NCBI GenBank assembly: GCA_002316235.1
Contig: DCDD01000116.1
Coordinates: 1-13,211 of the forward strand
Length of the DNA: 13,211 nucleotides
Reading direction: 5' to 3'
From: Bacteroidales bacterium UBA1064
GTDB lineage: Bacteria; Bacteroidota; Bacteroidia; Bacteroidales; Tenuifilaceae
The translations under genes and the position numbers were made by a program. A model generated the notes under the pieces. It ran no database searches. It had not been told where the DNA came from and saw only the letters and a list, made by a program, of their open reading frames with translations. Below, piece by piece: positions 6,200 through 13,211 of this stretch (its first letter is position 1; each line of letters starts with the position of its first letter).

Positions 6200-7639
6200 A
6201 TGAGACTTCATGTTCTTTCCCGCTACATTGGATTTGTTCTCCTGCTAAACGCAGCTTTCATCCTGTTTTCACTTCTACTATCCATCCATTACCACGATAG
6301 TGGTTTTTACCCGCTACTCTTCACCCTGCTGCTAACCACCCTATGGGCGGTTTTCCCCATGATATTTGTTCCAAAGACACAGAGCCTTTCCAACAAGGAA
6401 GGCTACCTGGTTGTTGTGCTCAGCTGGATTATATCATGTTTCATTGGAATGCTTCCGCTTCTACTTTACGGTGGTGAATTTACGGTGGTGAAGGCATTCT
6501 TCGAGAGCGTTTCGGGCTACACCACAACCGGAGCTTCCATCATAAAAGATGTGGAAGCCCTGCCCAAAAGCCTGCTATTCTGGCGCTCCTCCATGCACTG
6601 GATTGGAGGTATTGGCATTGTTGTTTTCATGCTGGTTATTCTCCCCTCGCTGGGTAAAGCCCAGCTGACCCTATCCAGAATGGAAATCTCACCACTTGCC
6701 CAGGAAAACTTCAGATTCCGAACACGTAAGATGCTAAACGTCATCCTCTACGTGTACATCGGGCTAACCCTTTGCGATATCATCCTGTTAAGAATTTTTG
6801 GCATGAACCTGTTTGATGCGGTAACCCATGCCTTTGCTACCATTGCCACAGGGGGGTTTTCAACAAAAAACACCAGCATTGCATGGTTTAACAGCGTGCC
6901 TATTGAGATGGTAACCATGTTCTTCATGTTTGTTTCGGGTATTCATTTTGGGCTTCTATACTCAACTTTTACCTTTAAGAAAAGCAATGTTTTCCGCTCC
7001 CCCATTGTTAAATACTACTTTTGGGTAACCATAGCCGGAATAGTTGCAGTTGCCATCAACCTTCATGGATCAACCTACGATACATGGGGCGAATGCTTTA
7101 GGTTTGCCTCTTTTCAGGTAATTTCCCTCTCCACCACCACGGGTTTTGCCAATGCCGATTCATCTATTTGGCCACCCCTATCTATTGTCATCATCATATT
7201 TTTTACCATTCAATGCGCCTGCGCAGGTTCAACAGCCGGAGGTTTAAAGGTTGACAGGGTTGTTATTTTCTTTAAAGCGCTCAAAAGCCAAGTGCTAAAA
7301 ATAGAGCACCCCCAGGCTGTTATCCCCGTTAGGGTAGGCAACAGAAATATTTCTGACGAGGTGGTTGGCTCAGTAACCCTGTTTATTGTTTTCTACATCC
7401 TGATTTTGCTGGCGAGCACCATGCTGCTGGCTGCAATGGGGGTTGACCTGCTTACAGGGTTTTCTGCTTCGGTAACCACCATGGGTAATGCCGGCCCAGG
7501 TTTTGGACTGGTTGGATCAATGTCCAACTTTTCTACCATCCCCGAACCAGGCCTTGTGGTTCTTTCACTTGACATGCTGCTGGGAAGGCTCGAAATTTTC
7601 GGCTTCATCCTGCTTTTTCTGGTTAGGTCGTGGCGGTAG
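6200..7639 (+). CDS. trkH: TrkH-family potassium transporter subunit
   Basis: A 479-residue integral membrane protein of normal length for the TrkH/KtrB superfamily, which moves potassium through a pore of four M1-P-M2 repeats. The four selectivity-filter loops are visible: TTTG (108-111, in GYTTTGAS), ATGG (216-219, in TIATGGFS), TTTG (312-315, in STTTGFAN) and MGNAGPGFG (428-436). The conserved CAGSTAGGLK (341-350) and the C-terminal LGRLEIFGFILLF (461-473) complete the family signature. Length and filter set favour TrkH over KtrB. Such proteins work with a cytoplasmic NAD/nucleotide-binding TrkA ring; no trkA gene is in the window, so it must be elsewhere. It starts 3 bases after the HAMP protein stop, so translation is likely coupled. 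Confidence 0.95.
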   Translation: MRLHVLSRYIGFVLLLNAAFILFSLLLSIHYHDSGFYPLLFTLLLTTLWAVFPMIFVPKTQSLSNKEGYLVVVLSWIISCFIGMLPLLLYGGEFTVVKAFFESVSGYTTTGASIIKDVEALPKSLLFWRSSMHWIGGIGIVVFMLVILPSLGKAQLTLSRMEISPLAQENFRFRTRKMLNVILYVYIGLTLCDIILLRIFGMNLFDAVTHAFATIATGGFSTKNTSIAWFNSVPIEMVTMFFMFVSGIHFGLLYSTFTFKKSNVFRSPIVKYYFWVTIAGIVAVAINLHGSTYDTWGECFRFASFQVISLSTTTGFANADSSIWPPLSIVIIIFFTIQCACAGSTAGGLKVDRVVIFFKALKSQVLKIEHPQAVIPVRVGNRNISDEVVGSVTLFIVFYILILLASTMLLAAMGVDLLTGFSASVTTMGNAGPGFGLVGSMSNFSTIPEPGLVVLSLDMLLGRLEIFGFILLFLVRSWR

Positions 7640-7914
7640 CCTCATATTTACCTTCTAAGCTATAATGGCATTCTACACATTTTCGGTGCATGATAGCAAG
7701 ATTCTAGCAGCACTTTAAGAAGTAGTTATTCGCCCTTGTGTAGCTTACAAGAGAACTAACACCCTTACAACTTTTCTCGCCTATCGGCTTGTTGATGTAG
7801 TTTTGCCTTCCACCCGTTCGAACAAATACTTTATATTTAAAGGAAGTGTGTGTAATTCCGCATAAAGCATAGAGGAGCTGCTACAAAAAATTAAAGAATA
7901 TTTAACAAATATTA
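7640..7914. other. Intergenic region after trkH, no gene seen
   Basis: About 275 bases with stops in all useful frames and no RNA gene that I recognise. The only structure is a weak 5-bp hairpin (CTTGT 7735-7739 with ACAAG 7747-7751) without a T-tract, so no clear terminator follows trkH. The last 60 bases become very A/T-rich as they approach the tetR control region. Confidence 0.5.
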
Positions 7915-7944
7915 AAAAAACTTTTATTGTTTAAAAAGTTTTTT
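7915..7944. promoter_or_regulatory. Palindromic operator upstream of tetR
   Basis: A perfect 11-bp inverted repeat (AAAAAACTTTT at 7915-7925, AAAAGTTTTTT at 7934-7944) with an 8-base spacer. It overlaps the -33 element and spacer of the promoter for the TetR-led efflux operon. TetR regulators usually bind such palindromes next to their own genes, so this is the likely autorepression site. It is A/T-only apart from the central C/G pair, so a chance palindrome in A/T-rich DNA is possible. Confidence 0.55.
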
Positions 7945-7956
7945 GTAATAACATTG
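7927..7956 (+). promoter_or_regulatory. Promoter of the efflux operon
   Basis: TTG (7927-7929), a 19-base spacer and TAACATTG (7949-7956) fit the Bacteroidota -33/-7 layout with one mismatch in the -7 box. Transcription would start near 7961-7964, leaving a leader of about 25 bases that carries the Shine-Dalgarno site. The overlap with the palindrome fits repression by TetR. Confidence 0.45.
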
Positions 7957-7966
7957 CGGTCAAATT

Positions 7967-7974
7967 AAAGGAGG
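7967..7974 (+). promoter_or_regulatory. Strong Shine-Dalgarno site of tetR gene
   Basis: AAAGGAGG is fully complementary to the 16S rRNA 3' end and lies 13 bases before the ATG at 7988. It stands out because the other genes here have weak or no ribosome binding sites. It supports the chosen start of the regulator. Confidence 0.7.
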
Positions 7975-7987
7975 GTAAAACCGAAAA

Positions 7988-8611
7988 ATGATAGTAAAGG
8001 AACAAATAGTAAACCAGGCTATGCTTCTATTCCGGCAAATGGGCATAAGAAGTGTAACCATGGATATGATTGCCGAGCAAACAGGAATATCGAAGCGTAC
8101 GCTTTACGAGAATTTCTCGAACAAGGACGAGCTGGTTGAAGCCTGCGTGATGCAGGAAATTGAAAGCCGAAAGGAACAAGCCAAGCGAATTTTAGAGGGA
8201 AGTTCACACATCATTGAAACCTACATCCTCTTTATGTGGGACCATATCAACCGGCTGCGTGGGACAAGCCCCTTGTTTATTAAGGACATACAAAAACTTT
8301 ACCCTCAAAGCATCTGCAAGCAGACAAACGAATTCAACAACCGAATGAGGGAGAACATGAAGCAGTTCATCATCATGGGGATTAAGGATGGGGTGTTCCG
8401 CAAGGAGATAAACCCCGACATTGCCTCCATCCTGATTTTTGAACAGATAAAAGTGCTGCATGTTGAAGGCGGATTTGAAACATCGCCACTTTCCATGTTT
8501 TCTCCTGCCGAAGTTTTCGAACATATTTCTATAAATTTTATTCGGGGTATCTCAACCAGCAAGGGGCTTGAACTGGTAGATTTTTACTACTCAAAACATA
8601 AAATGGTCTAA
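7988..8611 (+). CDS. TetR/AcrR family transcriptional regulator
   Basis: A 207-residue repressor-type regulator. The N-terminal TetR helix-turn-helix (about residues 5-52) is clear: QAMLLFRQMGIRSVTMDMIAEQTGISKRTLYENFSNKDELV. The C-terminal ligand-binding domain (about 60-200) is helical and variable, so the inducer cannot be predicted. It is the first gene of a four-gene efflux operon (17 bases before the TolC-like gene), unlike many tetR genes that are divergent from their target. It probably represses the whole operon, including itself, from the palindrome at 7915-7944, and is released by a substrate of the pump. Confidence 0.95.
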   Translation: MIVKEQIVNQAMLLFRQMGIRSVTMDMIAEQTGISKRTLYENFSNKDELVEACVMQEIESRKEQAKRILEGSSHIIETYILFMWDHINRLRGTSPLFIKDIQKLYPQSICKQTNEFNNRMRENMKQFIIMGIKDGVFRKEINPDIASILIFEQIKVLHVEGGFETSPLSMFSPAEVFEHISINFIRGISTSKGLELVDFYYSKHKMV

Positions 8612-8628
8612 CACTTAAAAATCCTAAT

Positions 8629-10002
8629 ATGTACCTTATGCGAAAAACAATCTTTCACGTGTTATATGGATTAGGAGTGGCAATGGCAGTATCGCTCACT
8701 CCATTGTCCGGGTATGGGCAAACCGATACCCTTAAGCTCACCGTAAAGGATGCTGTAAACATGGCCATCCAGCAAAATCTGATGCAAAAGGTGTCGGAGC
8801 TGGAGCTAAAGAAAAAGGAGGAAAAAGTTGGCGAGTACTATGCCGCCCTTTACCCCAACATAAAAGCTACCGGCAGCTACAGCAGGTACCTTGAACTACC
8901 TGTAATTTTTATTCCTGAGGGTACGTTTGGCCCTGGAAGCGGCGGAGCCATGAAAATTGGCTATGACAACAGCTACTCGGGAGGTTTTTCGGCCACCCTT
9001 CCTATTTTCATGATGAATATATACCAGTCCATCCGGATGGGGAAAACCGATGTGGAAATCTCTGCTGAAAAAATGCGGGAAAACCAGATCAACCTGACAG
9101 CTAGTGTAAAAAATACGTTCTACAACCTCCTGCTACTGGAGCAAAGCTACCAGGTTATCGAAATGAGCTACCAAAATGCCCAGGCCAACCTGGAAAATAT
9201 TCAAAAACTAAATGCCAGCGGAATGGTTTCCGACTACGATGCCATTCGAATCAAAGTTCAGGTTGACAACCTATATCCCACCCTTATGCAGACAAAAAAC
9301 ACCTATAACAACCTGCTTAACATTTTTAAGGTGCTCCTCAACGTTAACGACACCATCCCTGTAACCCTCGACCATAGCGAGCTAAGCACGGTTACCCTTG
9401 AGGAAATTGCTTCCCCAACGGAAGTTTGGCAGCAGGACAACACCACACTTAGGCAGCTGGAACTTTCACGTAAAATGATTGGCATTCAGGAAAAAATGGT
9501 AAGAAGCAGCAGCCTGCCCTCGCTGGTGGCTATGGGGAACTACCAGTACCAGGCCCAGGCCAACGATTTTAAGTTTAACGATTATCGCTGGGTACCCACA
9601 TCGCTTGTTGGACTTCAGCTTAATATCCCCATTTTTAGCGGGTTTGCTGTTCGCAAGCAGCTAAATCAGGTTAAAATTAGCGCCCAGCAACTCGACATGC
9701 AGATGGAGTTTACCCGCAGCAACCTTTCCGCCCAGGTTCAAAACTCCGTTAATGCAATTAACACTGCCATAAAAAAAGTAGAATCGGCTCAGGGGAATGT
9801 TACCCTTGCCCAAAAGGGTTACGCTATAGCTCAAACCCGTTACAACACCGGACAGGCAACCCTGCTTGAACTCAACGACGCCGATAATGCCATGATGCAG
9901 GCTAGGCTCAACCTTATACAGGCTCAATTCGAGTATCTAAATGCCCGAAACGAGTACGAAAAAATTACAGGACAATCCGCTTTACCATCACCAGCTAACT
10001 AA
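8629..10002 (+). CDS. TolC-family outer membrane efflux protein
   Basis: A 457-residue outer membrane factor that forms the exit duct of a tripartite pump. A signal peptide ends at about residue 30 (YG before Gln31). Two outer-membrane-efflux-protein repeats follow: the first opens with LKLTVKDAVNMAIQQN (35-50), the second covers roughly 250-450 and ends with the typical coiled-coil QARLNLIQAQFEYLNARNEYEKITG. Length is normal for the family. The ATG at 8638 (Met4, MRKTIF) would give a more typical signal peptide and may be the real start; neither ATG has a clear Shine-Dalgarno site. It lies between the TetR gene and the adaptor, with a 26-base gap to the latter. Confidence 0.94.
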   Translation: MYLMRKTIFHVLYGLGVAMAVSLTPLSGYGQTDTLKLTVKDAVNMAIQQNLMQKVSELELKKKEEKVGEYYAALYPNIKATGSYSRYLELPVIFIPEGTFGPGSGGAMKIGYDNSYSGGFSATLPIFMMNIYQSIRMGKTDVEISAEKMRENQINLTASVKNTFYNLLLLEQSYQVIEMSYQNAQANLENIQKLNASGMVSDYDAIRIKVQVDNLYPTLMQTKNTYNNLLNIFKVLLNVNDTIPVTLDHSELSTVTLEEIASPTEVWQQDNTTLRQLELSRKMIGIQEKMVRSSSLPSLVAMGNYQYQAQANDFKFNDYRWVPTSLVGLQLNIPIFSGFAVRKQLNQVKISAQQLDMQMEFTRSNLSAQVQNSVNAINTAIKKVESAQGNVTLAQKGYAIAQTRYNTGQATLLELNDADNAMMQARLNLIQAQFEYLNARNEYEKITGQSALPSPAN

Positions 10003-10028
10003 TCAACAAAAAAAATAAACTTCAGACT

Positions 10029-11063
10029 ATGAAAACAGCAAGAACATTACTAATACTTTCATTTTCAGCGCTTATAGCCTCGTGCACCGGAAACAAAACC
10101 GAGGTTACCGGTGAAACAAAACAGGCCGAGGTAAGAGTATCAACACAACCTGTTGAAATTCAGAAGGTAGAACACCAGCTGCGACTCCCGGCAACCGTTC
10201 AAGCCTATAAGGAAAATCATCTGGCACCCGCCACCGCCGGAAGGGTGGAAAAAGTTCTGGTTGACGTAGGTGATAGGGTAAGAGCCGGACAGGTAGTGGC
10301 CATTCTCGATAGGACAAGCTACCAGCAGGCTAAAATCCAGTTCGACAAGCTTAGCATTGATATGGCCCGCATGGACTCCCTTCTGAAGGTTGGAGCAGTT
10401 CCTCAACAGCAGTACGATCAGGTTAAGATGCAGTACGACATCGCCAAAACCAACCTGCAATTTCTTGACGATAACACCACCCTGAAATCGCCCATAGACG
10501 GCGTTATCACCGGGAAGTACATCAACGACGGGGAAATGTTTGCCATGACTCCGGTAGCCGGCATAGGAAAGGCAGCTATTGTTTCCATCATGCAGCTCGA
10601 CAGGCTTAAGCTGCTGGTTGGCGTTTCGTCAAGCTACCTAAGCAAGATAGAGCTAAGCTCCTCGGTACTGATTACCACCGAGGTTTTCCCTGGCGAAAAG
10701 TTCAACGGTAAAATTGAAAAGATATACCCCACCATTGATAACCTCACCAAAACTTTTACCATTGAGGTGGTTGTACCCAACCGGTCGAACATGCTCCGTC
10801 CGGGTATGTTTGCCACGGCATTCATCACCATTGGAAGCGGCAACTCTATACTAATTCCCGGATATGTTATACAGAAACAATCAGGAACCAACGAGCGCTA
10901 CGTATTCACCTACTCAGATGGAAAAGCTGTTCGGAAAGTTATTGAAGTGGGTGAAGTTTTCGACGATAAAATTGAGATTACCAGCGGGCTTAACCCAGGC
11001 GATGAGCTCATAGTAGTTGGACAGGCCAACCTGATGGATGGACAAGCGGTAACAAAAATTTAG
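10029..11063 (+). CDS. RND efflux periplasmic adaptor (MFP), lipoprotein
   Basis: A 344-residue membrane fusion protein that links the inner-membrane pump to the TolC-like duct. A lipoprotein signal peptide ends in the lipobox LIASC, with Cys19 as the lipidated residue. The barrel-sandwich (lipoyl-like) halves are GRVEKVLVDVGDRVRAGQVVAILD (71-94) and LKSPIDGVITGKYINDGEMF (152-171), separated by a short helical hairpin (about 98-146). The beta-barrel covers about 190-270 (LRPGMFATAFI at 256-266), and the membrane-proximal domain runs to the end (ITSGLNPGDELIVVGQANLMDGQ at 317-339). The short hairpin fits AcrA-like adaptors. It sits between the TolC-like and RND genes in the expected order, with a 38-base gap to the pump. 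Confidence 0.95.
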   Translation: MKTARTLLILSFSALIASCTGNKTEVTGETKQAEVRVSTQPVEIQKVEHQLRLPATVQAYKENHLAPATAGRVEKVLVDVGDRVRAGQVVAILDRTSYQQAKIQFDKLSIDMARMDSLLKVGAVPQQQYDQVKMQYDIAKTNLQFLDDNTTLKSPIDGVITGKYINDGEMFAMTPVAGIGKAAIVSIMQLDRLKLLVGVSSSYLSKIELSSSVLITTEVFPGEKFNGKIEKIYPTIDNLTKTFTIEVVVPNRSNMLRPGMFATAFITIGSGNSILIPGYVIQKQSGTNERYVFTYSDGKAVRKVIEVGEVFDDKIEITSGLNPGDELIVVGQANLMDGQAVTKI

Positions 11064-11101
11064 TACCAACCTTTTTTTATCAGCTAATTAAAACACGCAT
11101 T

Positions 11102-13211
11102 ATGAGTTTATATAGCACAGCAGTTAATAAACCGGTTAGTACTATAATGATTTTTATTGCCATTATAGTGCTGGGAATATTCTCTATCACCTACATTCCC
11201 GTTGACTTGATGCCCGATATGGACATCCCCATGATAAGCGTTATCACCACCTACCCTGGCGCTAACGCCGAAGATATCGAGATCAACGTTACCAAACCCA
11301 TGGAGAACCAGCTTAACTCTCTCCAGAATCTCAAGAAGCTAACCTCGTCGAGCAAGGACAACGTGTCGTATGTTGCCTGTGAGTTCGAGTATGGCATAAA
11401 TATGGATGAAGCCAGCAACAACGTTAGGGATGCTGTCAGCCTTGCCGAAAATGCGCTTCCTGACGATTGTGAAAAACCCATGATTCTGAAATTCAACTCG
11501 TCCATGGTGCCGGTGCTCATCTACGGGATTAAAGCCGACAAGAGCTACGCAGCGCTGGAGAAAATAGTTGACGAAAGAATAGTTGAACGGCTAAGCCGAA
11601 TTGACGGGGTGGGAACAGTAACCATTATGGGTAAGCCCATAAGAATTATCAATGTTGCGGTTGATCCCCGTAAGCTCGACTCCTACAACCTCAGCCTCGA
11701 ACAGGTTGGAGCAGCCATTGGAGCCGAAAACATGATGCTTCCTGCCGGACGTATTGAAGTTGGAAAAATGGAGTTTCCTGTTAGGACCAATGGCGATTTC
11801 AGCAGCAGCGATGTGGTAAAGGACCTGGTTATCTCCAACAATGCCGGAAAGGTTGTTTACCTTAAAGATGTGGCCACTGTTAAGGATACCCTAAAGAAAA
11901 TTCTGGTTGACGAAACAATAGACGGCCAGAAGGGTGTCAGGCTAATGGTTCAGAAGCAAAGCGGCGCCAACACGGTAAAAATTGCCAAGATGGTTCGCAG
12001 CCGCATGGAGGAGATTAAAACGGAACTGCCATCTGACGTCCAGATAGTTAAAATCATGGACTCATCCGAATTCATCCAGGGCTCTATTAACAACCTTTCC
12101 GAAACCCTAATTTATGCCTTTATATTTGTAGTTCTCGTTGTAATCCTGTCGCTTGGGCAGTGGCGCTCAACCTTTATTATTCTGACCACACTCCCCGTTT
12201 CGCTGATAAGCGGTTTCATATACCTTTACGCCACCGGCAACTCCATCAACATAATCTCACTATCAGCCATGTCTATTGCAATTGGGATGGTAGTGGACGA
12301 CGCCATTGTGGTGCTTGAAAACATTACCAAGCATATTGAACGGGGAAGTACACCGAGGGAGGCATCTATATTTGCAACACGTGAAGTTGGACTTGCCGTT
12401 ATCGCCTCCACCCTGGTTATTATAGCGGTTTTCTTCCCTCTGACGCTAGTTGGCGGGCTTACAGGTGTTTTCTTTAGACAGCTGGGATGGATTGTAACTA
12501 TTACCATCACCGTTTCGGTAATCGCTGCGCTTTCCCTTACCCCAATGCTCTCGTCAAGAATGCTTAAGAGCAAAAGCCACTACAAGCACAAACGCAACAG
12601 CTTTGTCAAAATTGTAAACAAATTTTGGGGATTCTTTGACGAGATATACGGTCGCACCCTGAAAGCTATTTTGAACCACAAGACTCTAACCCTGACTGGT
12701 GCTTTCATAATATTTGTGGGTAGTCTATTCCTAATGAAGTTCATCGGCACCGAGTTCACCCCCTCACAGGATAACGCCCGAATAAGCGTTTACATGGAGG
12801 TTCCCCAGGGGTTGAGAATTGACGAAACAAAGAAGCTGGCACGCGATTTTGAGAAAAAGATAAAGGCAAAATATCCTGAAATTGAGCTTATTTCAACCAG
12901 CATAGGTGCCGACGAGGGGGGATCGCTGATGAGTATCTTCCAGAAATCAGCCTCGTACATCATCAACTATACGTTGAGCTTGAGCAGCATTGATAACCGA
13001 ACCCGAACAATCTTTGAAATTGCCGATAGCATGAGGCGTGATGTTGCCGCCTACCCACAGATTACCACCTCATACGTTGATGCAGGAGGCACCCGAAACG
13101 CAGGTAGATCAGCAATGGGTATGGGCGGCGGCAATAATGTTGAGGTTAAAATACTTGGCTACGACATTAGCCAAACCAACCAGATTGCCGAAGAAATTGC
13201 ATCAACTCTGA
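11102..13211 (+). CDS. RND efflux pump, HAE type, 3' truncated by window
   Basis: The frame stays open from the ATG at 11102 to the window end, giving about 703 residues of a pump that usually has about 1000-1050. It starts MSLYSTAVNKPVSTIMIFIAIIVLG, the first transmembrane helix, followed by the porter domain with the typical YIPVDLMPDMDIPMISVITTYPGA and ENQLNSLQNLKKLTS. The transmembrane block begins near residue 335 and contains MSIAIGMVVDDAIVVLENI, where Asp399 and Asp400 correspond to the proton-relay pair Asp407/Asp408 of AcrB. TM7 is at about 527-545. The visible C-terminal part reaches the second porter half, including a Gly/Met-rich loop (GRSAMGMGGGNN). The Asp pair favours the drug-type HAE family over metal-type HME pumps, which have a single Asp. 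TM8-12 are outside the window. Confidence 0.95.
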   Translation, partial: MSLYSTAVNKPVSTIMIFIAIIVLGIFSITYIPVDLMPDMDIPMISVITTYPGANAEDIEINVTKPMENQLNSLQNLKKLTSSSKDNVSYVACEFEYGINMDEASNNVRDAVSLAENALPDDCEKPMILKFNSSMVPVLIYGIKADKSYAALEKIVDERIVERLSRIDGVGTVTIMGKPIRIINVAVDPRKLDSYNLSLEQVGAAIGAENMMLPAGRIEVGKMEFPVRTNGDFSSSDVVKDLVISNNAGKVVYLKDVATVKDTLKKILVDETIDGQKGVRLMVQKQSGANTVKIAKMVRSRMEEIKTELPSDVQIVKIMDSSEFIQGSINNLSETLIYAFIFVVLVVILSLGQWRSTFIILTTLPVSLISGFIYLYATGNSINIISLSAMSIAIGMVVDDAIVVLENITKHIERGSTPREASIFATREVGLAVIASTLVIIAVFFPLTLVGGLTGVFFRQLGWIVTITITVSVIAALSLTPMLSSRMLKSKSHYKHKRNSFVKIVNKFWGFFDEIYGRTLKAILNHKTLTLTGAFIIFVGSLFLMKFIGTEFTPSQDNARISVYMEVPQGLRIDETKKLARDFEKKIKAKYPEIELISTSIGADEGGSLMSIFQKSASYIINYTLSLSSIDNRTRTIFEIADSMRRDVAAYPQITTSYVDAGGTRNAGRSAMGMGGGNNVEVKILGYDISQTNQIAEEIASTL

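Noticed and set aside
7914..7945. A/T-rich hairpin before tetR as a terminator for trkH
   Set aside because: The stem is almost all A-T pairs and would be weak, and its position over the tetR promoter is explained better as an operator.

Overview
The window looks like chromosomal DNA of a member of the Bacteroidota, probably Bacteroidales-like, although I cannot name a genus from sequence alone. The evidence is indirect: several upstream regions carry TAnnTTTG-type -7 boxes, most genes lack a Shine-Dalgarno site, and the encoded families are typical of the phylum (Crp/Fnr regulators without an Fe-S cluster, ECF sigma with a ZAS anti-sigma, a TetR-TolC-MFP-RND operon). No mobile element, CRISPR array, tRNA or rRNA was seen.

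Layout. 1-229: a GC-rich hairpin at the left edge, a run of CCTAAA motifs and A/T-rich non-coding DNA. 230-907 (-): an unrecognised protein. 1015-1683 (+): a Crp/Fnr-family regulator divergent from it. 1809-1858: hairpins between convergent genes. 1873-2963 (-): a small hypothetical protein downstream of an agmatinase-type ureohydrolase. 3077-3111: an intrinsic terminator that closes the next operon. 3144-5310 (-): a four-gene operon in the order ECF sigma factor, ZAS anti-sigma factor, membrane-anchored heavy-metal-resistance-like protein, and secreted Met/His-rich Spy/CpxP-like protein. 5447-7639 (+): a two-gene unit, divergent from that operon, made of a 4-helix-bundle/HAMP membrane protein with no output domain and a full-length TrkH potassium transporter. 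7640-7987: a non-coding gap holding a palindromic operator, a promoter and a strong Shine-Dalgarno site. 7988-13211 (+): a tripartite efflux operon of TetR regulator, TolC-like outer membrane factor, lipoprotein MFP adaptor and an HAE-type RND pump cut off by the window end.

How the genes work together. The sigma operon reads as an envelope or metal stress module: the periplasmic proteins would sense or buffer metal or misfolded protein, and the anti-sigma factor would hold the sigma factor at the membrane until signalled. The layout recalls CnrYXH, but the metal specificity is inference. The efflux operon should export drugs or other toxic compounds under TetR control through the upstream palindrome. 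The HAMP/TrkH pair is tightly spaced and probably co-translated, which suggests a sensor devoted to potassium uptake. The most interesting items are this HAMP/TrkH pair and the sigma/metal cassette; everything else is mostly ordinary.
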